A DNA stretch of 50,981 nucleotides, from NCBI GenBank assembly GCA_964292695.1, contig CAXYWB010000008.1, positions 1 to 50,981 on the forward strand, in the 5' to 3' direction. The notes beneath the pieces were generated by a model, which was not told where the DNA came from, made no database searches, and was given only the letters and a program-made list of their open reading frames with translations. Every line of letters starts with the position of its first letter. Position 1 is the first letter of the stretch. Below are positions 34,031-42,599 of the stretch, one piece after another. The DNA is from UPXZ01 sp018055865. GTDB lineage: Bacteria; Bacteroidota; Bacteroidia; Bacteroidales; Paludibacteraceae. The translations under genes and the position numbers were made by a program.

Positions 34031-34966
34031 ATGATTAACCGAGTTTTACTTCGTATTAAGATCCTTCAAATTATTTATGCATTTTACAAAGGCGACAGTC
34101 ATTCTGTTGCTTTGGCAGAAAAGGAACTATTTCACAGTGTTGAAAAGACTTACGAGCTTTATTTTCACTTATTGCAGCTGGCCGTTGAAGTGACCAATTA
34201 TGCCTCTAATAAAATTGATGCACGTAAAAATAAACTTCGACCGAGCGATGATGATTTGAATCCCAACACGCGATTTGTTGACAATTCATTCGTCACGCAG
34301 CTTTCGAAGAATGTACAGTTGCAGAATTATATTAAGGAGAATAAAATTTCCTGGGACAATAATCAGGATACAGTAAAAACAGTATATGAACTGGTTGCTG
34401 CTTCAGATAGCTACGTAGAATATATGTCGGCCGAAAAGGCTGATTATGCTGCTGATAAAGACATCTGGAGAAAAATATATAAGAAGATTATTCTGCAGAG
34501 CGAAGAATTTTCCGATTCTATTGAGGACCAGAGTATTTACTGGACAGATGATCTGGAAATTGTGATCAGTTTTATCATCAAAACCATCAAAAAGTTTGAT
34601 TTGGTCAATGGAGTAGATCAGCCACTGTTGCCCATGTTCAAAGATGAAGAAGATGCCGAATTTGCCGGCAAACTGCTTAAAAATTCCCTGGAAAAGGAAA
34701 AGGAGTATCGTAAAATGATTGATTCTCACACCAATAACTGGGAACTTGACCGGATTGCTTTCATGGATATCATCATCATGCAGACAGCTTTGGCAGAAAT
34801 TATGACGTTCCCCACAATTCCGGTCAATGTAACGTTGAATGAATACATCGAAATATCCAAGAATTACAGCACCGACAGAAGTGCCACTTTCATCAACGGA
34901 GTACTTGATAATATAGTGAAAGAACTGAAAGCCGAAAATAAATTAATCAAAGTCGTGAAAATATAA
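34031..34966 (+). CDS. nusB: Transcription antitermination factor NusB, long form
   Basis: The 311-residue protein is about twice the length of E. coli NusB, as is usual in Bacteroidetes. The start (MINRVLLRIKILQIIYAFYKG) and the C-terminal NusB domain (WELDRIAFMDIIIMQTALAEIMTF, then NVTLNEYIEISKNYSTDRSATFINGVLD) are conserved. NusB binds boxA RNA with NusE to prevent early termination in rRNA operons. The middle part is a phylum-specific insertion. yajC follows. Confidence 0.93.
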   Translation: MINRVLLRIKILQIIYAFYKGDSHSVALAEKELFHSVEKTYELYFHLLQLAVEVTNYASNKIDARKNKLRPSDDDLNPNTRFVDNSFVTQLSKNVQLQNYIKENKISWDNNQDTVKTVYELVAASDSYVEYMSAEKADYAADKDIWRKIYKKIILQSEEFSDSIEDQSIYWTDDLEIVISFIIKTIKKFDLVNGVDQPLLPMFKDEEDAEFAGKLLKNSLEKEKEYRKMIDSHTNNWELDRIAFMDIIIMQTALAEIMTFPTIPVNVTLNEYIEISKNYSTDRSATFINGVLDNIVKELKAENKLIKVVKI

Positions 34967-35062
34967 ATTCATTCATTCTGTTTCTACCTCACAAACAGAT
35001 TCAGATGACTTATAATCAATTGCTAATCAAATAATTACTCACTAACTAATAACTTAACAAAA

Positions 35063-35401
35063 ATGAACTTATTAAACATTTTATTACAGGCAGCAGCACC
35101 TGCTACACAGGGACAAGGCGGAATGGCATCCTATTCAGGTATCCTGATGATGGTTCTCATATTCGTAGTGTTTTATTTCTTTATGATACGTCCGCAGACC
35201 AAACGTCAGAAAGAAATAAAAGCTCAGCGCGAAGCAATGAAACAAGGCGACAGAGTAGTTACATCGGGTGGAATTTATGGTAAAATACGCGATATCAAGG
35301 AAACTACGGTAGTAATCGAAATAGCTGACAATGTGCGTATTACTGTTGACAAAAATTCTGTATTTGCTACAGCGGCCGATATACCCGCAGATACAAAATA
35401 A
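35063..35401 (+). CDS. yajC: Preprotein translocase accessory subunit YajC
   Basis: The 112-residue protein has a short N-terminal segment, one membrane helix (about 27-43), the signature FFMIRPQTKRQKE (39-51) and a cytoplasmic domain with DRVVTSGGIYGKI. YajC binds SecDF and aids protein export. The gene order nusB-yajC-CdaR-like protein is typical of Bacteroidetes. Confidence 0.95.
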   Translation: MNLLNILLQAAAPATQGQGGMASYSGILMMVLIFVVFYFFMIRPQTKRQKEIKAQREAMKQGDRVVTSGGIYGKIRDIKETTVVIEIADNVRITVDKNSVFATAADIPADTK

Positions 35402-35417
35402 CACTTTCAGATGAACC

Positions 35418-36407
35418 ATGTCCGAAGATTCAGGAATAAAACTCAATAACAACTTTTTCAGGAAAATCAAGAGCCTTTTGGTATCAAAAGAAGCACTGAT
35501 TTTCCTGCTTTTTCTTGTTCTTTCAGGAGCATTTTGGTTTGTCCAATCACTTGATAAACAACGCGAAACCACACTCAGAATTCCTGTAGATTATATGGGA
35601 ATACCTGCAGATGTGGAAATAGAGAATAAACTTCCAGACCGTATTGAAATAAAGGTACGTGACGAAGGGCTTACACTCATGAAATACAGCAGCAGGAATA
35701 CTGTTCCGCTGGCACTTGATCTCGAACGTGTATATTTTGCCAAAGGCAAAATTGTCATTTCTACCGACCAGTTGAAAAACAGAATTTCGCGCTATGTGCT
35801 TCCTACCACTGCAGTTCTGCAAATAAAACCCGATTCCATTGTGGTATTGTACCACAAACTCTCGTCCATCACTTTACCCATCAGACTGAATGGCGAAGTA
35901 AAACTCTCATCGCAATATGTATTGAGTGACAGTATGCAAATTGAACCATCAACGGTAAAAATCTTCGGTCCCAAAAACCTGGTCGATACCATGAAGGCGG
36001 TTTACACTGAAAAACTGGACATAAAATCCCTTTCCGATACTACTTTTATAAAAGCAAAACTCGAAAAACCGAAACAAGGAATCAGGTATGCTTTCAACGA
36101 TGTGAATGTAGGAATTTTTGTCGAAATGTTTACCGAAAATAAATTGGAGATGCCCGTAACGGTTATCAATGCACCCGACAATATGAATGTGCGGATTTTT
36201 CCACCAACCGTGCATGTTACCTACAACGTCGGTCTGAGCAATTTTAATAAAGTAAGAGAGAATGATATCAAGGTTGTATTTGACTTCAAAGAAGCCAAAG
36301 ATCAGGAAAAACGCCGCTACCAACTGCAAGTGATTGAAGATTCACCTTATATCTCCAATATTCGGGTATCGCCTGAGCGTGTGGAGTTTTTGCTGGAAGA
36401 GAAATAG
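35418..36407 (+). CDS. YbbR/CdaR-like membrane-anchored protein
   Basis: The 329-residue protein has a cytoplasmic tail (1-27), one membrane helix (about 30-48) and a periplasmic region with three YbbR-type beta domains (visible as PVDYMGIPADVEIENKLPDRIEIKV and LPIRLNGEVKLSSQYVLSDSMQIEPSTVKIFGP). CdaR proteins in Firmicutes regulate the cyclic di-AMP cyclase; this role has not been shown for Bacteroidetes. It lies 16 bp after yajC. In many relatives coaE follows; here it does not. Confidence 0.85.
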   Translation: MSEDSGIKLNNNFFRKIKSLLVSKEALIFLLFLVLSGAFWFVQSLDKQRETTLRIPVDYMGIPADVEIENKLPDRIEIKVRDEGLTLMKYSSRNTVPLALDLERVYFAKGKIVISTDQLKNRISRYVLPTTAVLQIKPDSIVVLYHKLSSITLPIRLNGEVKLSSQYVLSDSMQIEPSTVKIFGPKNLVDTMKAVYTEKLDIKSLSDTTFIKAKLEKPKQGIRYAFNDVNVGIFVEMFTENKLEMPVTVINAPDNMNVRIFPPTVHVTYNVGLSNFNKVRENDIKVVFDFKEAKDQEKRRYQLQVIEDSPYISNIRVSPERVEFLLEEK

Positions 36408-36491
36408 GAAACTTATAATTGGTTTTTTTCTTCTTTAAGAATCTTTCAATCAGAAAATTTCAATCAATGACTCAATCTTATTATATTATCA

Positions 36492-36545
36492 GACTTCAAA
36501 TTTCAAACTTTTCCCGATAGCTATCGGAATCAAACTTCATACTTT
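36492..36545. repeat. Heptad array with embedded palindrome, before the DUF4293 gene
   Basis: Units of the GACTTCA, AATTTCA, AACTTTT type run in 7-bp phase, continue through the 14-bp palindrome-like CCCGATAGCTATCG, and carry on as GAATCAA and ACTTCAT to the ATG at 36546. The palindrome occupies exactly two heptads. Confidence 0.7.
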
Positions 36546-37016
36546 ATGTGGCAAAGAATTCAAACGTTATATTTAATTCTGGTAATCCTGCTCATGATTG
36601 CCGCTGTGATTTTACCCAATGCGGATTTTTACAACGCAACAAAAAATCTGTCTTATCAGCTCGATGCTCGTGGCATTGTTGAAATAACCGCGCAGGGAGA
36701 TGATAAAGCTTTAGCCGGTACGAATCCATGCACTTTTTTATTCGGAATAATCCTATTTCTGACCACCTATTGTATAACATCATATAAAAACAGAAAACGC
36801 CAGCTTAGAATGGCCACTATCAATCTGTTTCTGATTGTAATTTACATGGCGGTACTCGCATCATACATCTTTTTCTCTCAGAACAAGCTCGATACCGATA
36901 TTACCTGGAAATATCCGGTTGTTTTTCCGGTTATTGCTCTGATATTTAACTATCTGGCTATGCGGGGAATAGCAAAAGACGAAAGCCTGGTAAGATCGTT
37001 AGACCGGTTGAGATAA
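36546..37016 (+). CDS. DUF4293 membrane protein
   Basis: The 156-residue protein begins MWQRIQTLYLILVILLM, the typical DUF4293 start, and has four membrane helices (about 5-25, 55-72, 82-103, 118-138) with a small extracytoplasmic loop between the first two. Function unknown; it is a Bacteroidetes-specific family. It lies in the nusB-yajC neighbourhood, and the gaps on both sides hold repeat arrays. Confidence 0.88.
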   Translation: MWQRIQTLYLILVILLMIAAVILPNADFYNATKNLSYQLDARGIVEITAQGDDKALAGTNPCTFLFGIILFLTTYCITSYKNRKRQLRMATINLFLIVIYMAVLASYIFFSQNKLDTDITWKYPVVFPVIALIFNYLAMRGIAKDESLVRSLDRLR

Positions 37017-37029
37017 AGTTAGAAATTTT

Positions 37030-37161
37030 GAATGTTCAAATGTTCGGTTGTTTGAATGTCAGTTTGCAGACAGTAGGAATGAAATTTTGAGAGATTTAAT
37101 TTAAATAAAACCTCCGAACGTCAGAACAATTGAATACCCGAACAATCGAACTTCTAAATTC
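37030..37161. repeat. Two opposed octad arrays between DUF4293 and msrBA genes
   Basis: From 37030 five 8-bp units of the GAATGTTC/AAATGTTC type run in phase to 37069. From 37114 six units of the CCGAACGT/CCGAACAA/TCGAACTT type run in phase to 37161. The second set is related to the reverse complement of the first (GAACATTC), so the two arrays face each other across 44 bp of AT-rich DNA and could pair in the transcript. Confidence 0.7.
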
Positions 37162-37209
37162 AAACAAATTGCCGTTTTCTTTGTTTTTGTAAAATATAAA
37201 CAGAAAATA

Positions 37210-38172
37210 ATGAAAGCATCGAAAAGATTATTTTTACGTGGAGGACAGGTTGTAATCCTGATGCTCCTCTTTGTATTTTCGGCTTGCAGCCAAACCACCA
37301 ATTCAAACAACAAGATTATGAAATTCAATGAATTAACTCCGGAAGAAGAAAAAGTAATTCTGCATAAAGCAACTGAAAGACCATTCACAGGCAAGTATGT
37401 GGACAATAAGGAAAAAGGTACTTACACCTGTAAGCGCTGCGATGCACTGCTGTATCGTTCGGAGGCGAAGTTTGAAAGTAACTGCGGCTGGCCCTCGTTC
37501 GACGATGAAATAAAAGGAGCAGTACACCGAATTCCGGATGCTGACGGCCGTCGCACCGAAATAGTTTGTGCCAATTGCGGCGCGCATCTCGGGCATGTGT
37601 TTGAGGGCGAGGGTTTTACAGCTAAAAACACCCGTCATTGCGTCAATTCCATTTCCATGAATTTTATCCCTGCAAGATCCGACAAAACCGAAGTCGCTTA
37701 TTTTGCTTCAGGATGTTTCTGGGGCACGGAATACCATTTCATGAAAGCAAACGGGGTAAAAACTACTACAGTGGGGTATATGGGCGGACATGTTCAGAAT
37801 CCTTCCTACAAAGAGGTTTGTACGGGTACTACAGGTCATGTGGAAACAACCGAAGTACTATTCGATACGGGAAAAACAAGCTACGAAGAAATGATAAAAC
37901 TCTATTTCGAAACACATGATTTTACTCAGGTGGGTGGGCAAGGACCGGACATTGGCGATCAATACCGCTCTGTTATTTTCTACGTGAACGATGAGCAAAA
38001 AATGACCGCCGAGAAATACATTAAAATTCTCACTGAAAAAGGTCATAAAGTAGCCACTGAATTGCTGCCGGCCGAAAATAATGAATTTTGGGAAGCCGAG
38101 AATTATCATCAGGAATATTACGAAAAAAAGGACGGAACTCCATATTGTCACATTTACAGGAAGATATTTTAG
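37210..38172 (+). CDS. msrBA: MsrB-MsrA fusion, lipoprotein methionine sulfoxide reductase
   Basis: The 320-residue protein has a lipobox (FVFSAC, Cys26), then an MsrB domain (about 38-155) with four zinc cysteines (74, 77, 120, 123) and catalytic Cys144 in RHCVNS, then an MsrA domain (about 160-318) with catalytic Cys169 in GCFWG. It repairs both epimers of oxidised methionine. The lipid anchor places it in the periplasm or at the outer membrane, so it protects exported proteins. MsrB first is one of the two known orders of this fusion. Confidence 0.93.
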   Translation: MKASKRLFLRGGQVVILMLLFVFSACSQTTNSNNKIMKFNELTPEEEKVILHKATERPFTGKYVDNKEKGTYTCKRCDALLYRSEAKFESNCGWPSFDDEIKGAVHRIPDADGRRTEIVCANCGAHLGHVFEGEGFTAKNTRHCVNSISMNFIPARSDKTEVAYFASGCFWGTEYHFMKANGVKTTTVGYMGGHVQNPSYKEVCTGTTGHVETTEVLFDTGKTSYEEMIKLYFETHDFTQVGGQGPDIGDQYRSVIFYVNDEQKMTAEKYIKILTEKGHKVATELLPAENNEFWEAENYHQEYYEKKDGTPYCHIYRKIF

Positions 38173-38253
38173 AAATCTGACCTTAAAAAAATCCAATCGA
38201 AAAATTTATTCTACAAAGATTAATATTTTAATATTCCTGAAATATTATCTGTG

Positions 38254-38261
38254 TATATTTG
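38254..38261 (+). promoter_or_regulatory. Candidate -7 box (TATATTTG) for alkaline phosphatase
   Basis: TATATTTG ends 15 bp before the ATG at 38277, which implies a leader of about 10 nt and translation without a Shine-Dalgarno. No PhoB box was recognised. Confidence 0.5.
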
Positions 38262-38276
38262 AAAAAATAGGCGAAT

Positions 38277-39911
38277 ATGAAAAGATATTTTAGTGCATTT
38301 TTTTGCTTTTTAATTGTTGTTTCTGCAGTTTATGCTCAGGAAGTCAGACCAACCAGAAATCTGATAGTGATGATACCTGATGGAACTTCTCAATCCGTGT
38401 TGTCGGCTTCACGTTGGGTGAAAGTGTACCGAAACGAGGGAAATCATTTGAACCTGGACCCTTATCTGAGCGGTTCAGTTACCACATTTTCATCCAATGC
38501 TCCGATTGGCGATTCCGCACCTACTACATCCACCTATATGACAGGTGTACCTCAACAAGCAAGCAATGTTTCCATTTATCCGGTGGCCGATCCGGCTAAT
38601 GATATTGTAAAACTGAATCCCGACAGTGCTTACCAGCCGCTTGCCACGATACTGGAAGCCATGAAAATGGAGCAGAAAAAAGCAGCCGGACTTGTAGTGA
38701 CCTGTGAATTTCCGCATGCTACTCCGGCCGATTGCTCTTCGCATCATTACAGCCGAAGTAAGTACCAGTTTCTGGCTCCGCAAATGGCTGCCAATAACCT
38801 GGAAGTGATGTTTGGTGGTGGAAACGACTTTATTACCGATGCCATGAAATCTCATTTGAAATCTACCGGTACAGCCCTTTTTCAGGATAATAAAAATGCT
38901 TTGATGAACTTCACCGGTGAAAAAGTCTGGGCGCTTTTCGACAAACAAGCGATGCCTTACGACCTGGACCGAAATCCCGATTTAATACCTTCAATATCCG
39001 AAATGACCTCAAAAGCAATAGAAATTTTGAATAAAAATCCCAATGGTTTTTTCCTGATGGTGGAAGGCAGCAAAGTGGACTGGGCAGCACATGCAAACGA
39101 TCCTGCCGGCATGATTGGCGAATTTCTGGCTTTCGATAAAGCGGTGGGAGCGGCACTCGATTTTGCAAAAAAAGATGGTAATACCACTGTGATAATCCTG
39201 CCTGATCATGGTAACAGCGGTTTTTCGATCGGAAGAAACGGATTGAAAAAAAGTTATACATCGCTCACGCTGGAAGATTTATTTGGAACTGTTTCAAAAA
39301 TTACCCGTACAGCCGAAGGGCTTGAAAAAATAATGCTGAATACCAAACCCGAAGAAATAAAAAATGTATTCAGACAATATACCGGTATCGACATTACCGA
39401 CCAGGAAATGAAGACGTTAGCCGGTTCAAAAAATTATAAAGCCGAAGATTACACCAGTGTTTCCAACAGTAATAATATGACGCACAACATCACGGTAATG
39501 CTCAACGAGCGGATGCCCTTCGGATTTACAACCGGCGGTCATACCGGCGAAGAAGTTTTTCTGGCTGTTTATCATCCGCAGGGTGATATACTGAAAGGGA
39601 ATGTGCGGAATACAGATGTGCACAACTATCTTTACAAGGTGAGCGGACTGCAAAAACCAATGAAACAACTCACATCTGAAATTTTTGCCAAACATACAGA
39701 TGTGTTTAATGGATTGAAATACAGCATTGTACAGGGAAAAGATTTCCCCAAACTGGTAGTTAAAAATAAGAGAAAAACGCTCGAAATCTCTGCATTCAGT
39801 TCGGTTGCCACATTCAACGGTGTGCCTTTCGATTTAGGCTCAGTAGTGGTTTATATTGATAAAAATAATACTTTCTACCTGCCGAAGAATCTGGCGGAGA
39901 AAGTGAAATAG
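38277..39911 (+). CDS. Alkaline phosphatase
   Basis: The 544-residue secreted enzyme has a signal peptide (ending VYAQ, residue 21). NLIVMIPDG (28-36) holds the first metal Asp, and GDSAPTTSTYMTG (78-90) aligns with the PhoA nucleophile segment, placing Ser80 as nucleophile. Later metal ligands lie in EGSKVDWAAHANDP, LPDHGNSGFSIGR and TGGHTGEE. It hydrolyses phosphate monoesters in the periplasm. An extension of about 100 residues follows the core and ends with a small beta segment. Confidence 0.93.
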   Translation: MKRYFSAFFCFLIVVSAVYAQEVRPTRNLIVMIPDGTSQSVLSASRWVKVYRNEGNHLNLDPYLSGSVTTFSSNAPIGDSAPTTSTYMTGVPQQASNVSIYPVADPANDIVKLNPDSAYQPLATILEAMKMEQKKAAGLVVTCEFPHATPADCSSHHYSRSKYQFLAPQMAANNLEVMFGGGNDFITDAMKSHLKSTGTALFQDNKNALMNFTGEKVWALFDKQAMPYDLDRNPDLIPSISEMTSKAIEILNKNPNGFFLMVEGSKVDWAAHANDPAGMIGEFLAFDKAVGAALDFAKKDGNTTVIILPDHGNSGFSIGRNGLKKSYTSLTLEDLFGTVSKITRTAEGLEKIMLNTKPEEIKNVFRQYTGIDITDQEMKTLAGSKNYKAEDYTSVSNSNNMTHNITVMLNERMPFGFTTGGHTGEEVFLAVYHPQGDILKGNVRNTDVHNYLYKVSGLQKPMKQLTSEIFAKHTDVFNGLKYSIVQGKDFPKLVVKNKRKTLEISAFSSVATFNGVPFDLGSVVVYIDKNNTFYLPKNLAEKVK

Positions 39912-39936
39912 GAAAGAGATTTTATCAAATGAAAAA

Positions 39937-39965
39937 AAAAGGTTGCCCGCCATGAGCAACCTTTT
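39937..39965. terminator. Bidirectional intrinsic terminator
   Basis: AAAAGGTTGC and GCAACCTTTT form a perfect 10-bp stem with A- and T-runs. It lies between the convergent alkaline phosphatase and gcvT genes. Confidence 0.92.
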
Positions 39966-39987
39966 CTGTTTTATGAATTAAAATCCA

Positions 39988-41058
39988 TTATTTCACGATT
40001 TTAGCCTCTAAATTCTTGTTGCGGATTTTGATGAAAATCGGTTCGCTGCTTTTGAAGTAAGGTGCATTCACGTAGCCCATTCCGATGCCGGTTTTGCTTT
40101 CGGGAAGCATGGTGCCGGATGTAACCTGACCGATAATTTCATCATTGGCATTAACGATTTCGTATCCGTGACGGGGAATTCCGCGTTCCAATAGTTCAAA
40201 ACGGATTAATTTACGGCTAACACCTTCTGCTTTTTGTTTTTCCAGTCTTTCACGGTCGATAAAGTTTTTACCTTCTGCGAATTTGGTAATCCAGCCCAGA
40301 CCGGCTTCAATAGGCGATGTGGTATCATCAATATCGTTTCCGTACAGGCAGAATCCTTTTTCCAGACGTAATGTGTCACGAGCGCCGAGCCCGATTGGTT
40401 TCAAACCAGGTTCTTTTCCGGCTTCGAAAAGTGCGTTCCAGATTTGCATTCCGTATTCGGGATAGAAATAAAGTTCAAAACCTCCTGAACCGGTATAGCC
40501 TGTATTTGAGAGAATTACATCTTTCACTCCGGCAAATTCACCCACTGTGAAATGATAATAAGGTACTTCCGTCAGATTGACAGGTGTTAGTTTCTGAAGT
40601 ATTTCAGTAGCTTTTGGTCCCTGAACAGCCAGCTGAGCCATGCGGTCGGATGCGTTTTCCAGTTCTGCTCCATTTGTATTGTTTTGATTCAGCCAGTTCC
40701 AGTCTTTTTCTACATTCGAAGCGTTGACAACTAGCAGGTATTTTTCGGGCTGAAAATAGTAAATAATGATATCGTCCACAATTCCGCCATTTCCGTTCGG
40801 AAAGCAGGAGTATTGTGCCTGTCCGATGGAAAGTTTGGACGCATCGTTAGAACAAACTTTTTGAATCAAATCCAGGGCTTTCGGACCTTTTACCCAAATT
40901 TCGCCCATGTGCGAAACATCAAAGACACCGGCAGTGTTTCTCACCGTCATGTGTTCATCGTTTATTCCACTGTATTCTATCGGCATATTGTAACCGGCAA
41001 ATTCGTGCATCTTGGCACCCAATGCAATGTGGATGTCAGTAAATGGTGTAGTTTTCAT
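39988..41058 (-). CDS. gcvT: Glycine cleavage system aminomethyltransferase (T protein)
   Basis: The 356-residue enzyme transfers the methylene unit from the lipoamide-bound intermediate to tetrahydrofolate, releasing ammonia. Motifs: MPIEYSGINDEHMTVRNTAG near the start, VQGPKA, YTGSGGFELYF, and the conserved Asp in GARDTLRLEKGFCLYGNDID. Other glycine cleavage genes are not in this window. It lies 17 bp after pepT on the same strand, so may be co-transcribed. Confidence 0.95.
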   Translation of the reverse strand: MKTTPFTDIHIALGAKMHEFAGYNMPIEYSGINDEHMTVRNTAGVFDVSHMGEIWVKGPKALDLIQKVCSNDASKLSIGQAQYSCFPNGNGGIVDDIIIYYFQPEKYLLVVNASNVEKDWNWLNQNNTNGAELENASDRMAQLAVQGPKATEILQKLTPVNLTEVPYYHFTVGEFAGVKDVILSNTGYTGSGGFELYFYPEYGMQIWNALFEAGKEPGLKPIGLGARDTLRLEKGFCLYGNDIDDTTSPIEAGLGWITKFAEGKNFIDRERLEKQKAEGVSRKLIRFELLERGIPRHGYEIVNANDEIIGQVTSGTMLPESKTGIGMGYVNAPYFKSSEPIFIKIRNKNLEAKIVK

Positions 41059-41075
41059 TGTATTTTCGATAAGAA

Positions 41076-42311
41076 TTAATTTTCGGTTTTCATTTCCAGC
41101 AGTTCGGCAATTTTTACTATTACCATCATAGCTTTTTCCATGGATTGAACCGGCAGATATTCAAATCGACCATGGAAATTGTGTCCGCCTGCAAAAATAT
41201 TGGGGCAGGGCAGTCCTTCGAACGATAAGCGGGCTCCGTCTGTTCCTCCGCGAATAGGCTTTACGATGGGTTCTATGCCATTTTCTTTCATTGCTTCGAA
41301 GGCCAGATCGACAATATGCATCACCGGTTCCACTTTTTCACGCATATTGTAATATTGGTCGCGAAGTTCTACAACAGCCGTATTTTCGCCAAATTCGGCA
41401 TTTATCTTGTTGGCCAGATGCTGAAATTCTTTTTTACGATTTTCGAACCGATCACGATCGTGGTCGCGAATGATATAACTCAGCGTGGTTTTTTCTACTG
41501 TTCCCTCCACGTTGGTCAGATGGTAAAATCCTTCGTAACCCTCTGTATGCTCGGGTGTTTCGTGTCTTGGCAGCATGGTTACAAATTGAGTAGCTATTCG
41601 CATGGAGTTTTTCATCTTGTGTCTGGCATATCCCGGATGTACGTTTAATCCGTGGATAAAGACTTTTGCTGAGGCTGCATTGAAGTTCTCGAATTCCAGT
41701 TCGCCCACCTGACTTCCATCCATGGTATAAGCCCATTGAGCACCAAATTCTTTTACATCAAAATGATCGGCTCCCCTTCCTATTTCTTCGTCGGGAGTAA
41801 ATCCTATACGGATTTTGCCGTGTTTTATTTCAGGATGATCAATAAGGTACTCCATGGCAGTAACTATTTCGGCTATTCCGGCTTTATCATCAGCTCCGAG
41901 CAGTGTAGTACCATCAGTAACGATAATATCCTGACCTTTATACAGAAGAATCTCCGGATATTTTTCCGTTTCGAGTACGATTACTTTTTCCTCATTAAGC
42001 AGAATGTCATTTCCATCGTAATTCTCTACAATTTTTGGTTTCACGTTTTTTCCGCTTGCATCAGGACTTGTATCCATGTGCGATACGAAACCAATGGTAG
42101 GAACATCTTCTTTTGCAGTATTGGCGGGCAAAGTAGCCATGATGTATCCGTTTTTATCCAGCGTAATGTCTTTTAATCCAATGGACTTCAGCTCGTCGGC
42201 CAGGTATTTGGCAAAAACCATTTGTCCGGGTGTGCTGGGCGTGAGATTTGTGTTTTCGTCGGAAGTTGTAGTAAAACTTACATACTTCAAAAATCGGTCG
42301 GTTATGTTCAT
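41076..42311 (-). CDS. pepT: Peptidase T (tripeptide aminopeptidase)
   Basis: The 411-residue M20-family metallopeptidase removes the N-terminal residue from tripeptides. Zinc ligands and catalytic residues are seen: His78 and Asp80 in VSHMDTS, Asp141 in LLGADDKAG, catalytic Glu175 and ligand Glu176 in TPDEEIGRG, and the final His in FAGGHNFHGRFE. Cytoplasmic. A candidate -7 box lies upstream. Confidence 0.95.
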   Translation of the reverse strand: MNITDRFLKYVSFTTTSDENTNLTPSTPGQMVFAKYLADELKSIGLKDITLDKNGYIMATLPANTAKEDVPTIGFVSHMDTSPDASGKNVKPKIVENYDGNDILLNEEKVIVLETEKYPEILLYKGQDIIVTDGTTLLGADDKAGIAEIVTAMEYLIDHPEIKHGKIRIGFTPDEEIGRGADHFDVKEFGAQWAYTMDGSQVGELEFENFNAASAKVFIHGLNVHPGYARHKMKNSMRIATQFVTMLPRHETPEHTEGYEGFYHLTNVEGTVEKTTLSYIIRDHDRDRFENRKKEFQHLANKINAEFGENTAVVELRDQYYNMREKVEPVMHIVDLAFEAMKENGIEPIVKPIRGGTDGARLSFEGLPCPNIFAGGHNFHGRFEYLPVQSMEKAMMVIVKIAELLEMKTEN

Positions 42312-42347
42312 ATATTTTTATATTTGTGTTTTATATATTTATGACTA

Positions 42348-42355
42348 CAAATTTA
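42348..42355 (-). promoter_or_regulatory. Candidate -7 box (TAAATTTG) for pepT-gcvT
   Basis: Reverse-strand TAAATTTG gives a leader of about 30 nt to the pepT ATG. No -33 element is clear in the AT-rich upstream DNA. Confidence 0.4.
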
Positions 42356-42550
42356 ACTAATTTATTTTCATTAATGTTCATTCTTTTTTTATTTAAATTC
42401 CTTTAGGATTTGATTTTGTCTGAAATTCATCAAAATTCTGCGGAATCAAATATAAATGTAACCATGTAAATTGTTTATAAAAATAAAAAAATCAATTGTT
42501 AATAAATGCCCAAATTATGTTTAAAAGCAGAATATCTGAATAAAATTGAG

Positions 42551-42558
42551 TAATTTTG
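42551..42558 (+). promoter_or_regulatory. Candidate -7 box (TAATTTTG) for the KAS III-like gene
   Basis: TAATTTTG lies 41 bp before the chosen ATG at 42600. It makes translation from the in-frame TTG at 42546 impossible from this promoter. Confidence 0.5.
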
Positions 42559-42599
42559 CCGAAAATTTTTATAATTCATCAAAAAAAGAATTTTCAGAG

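Noticed and set aside
42546..42599. N-terminal extension of the KAS III-like protein from TTG
   Set aside because: A -7 box lies inside it, and the family's fold starts at the ATG at 42600.
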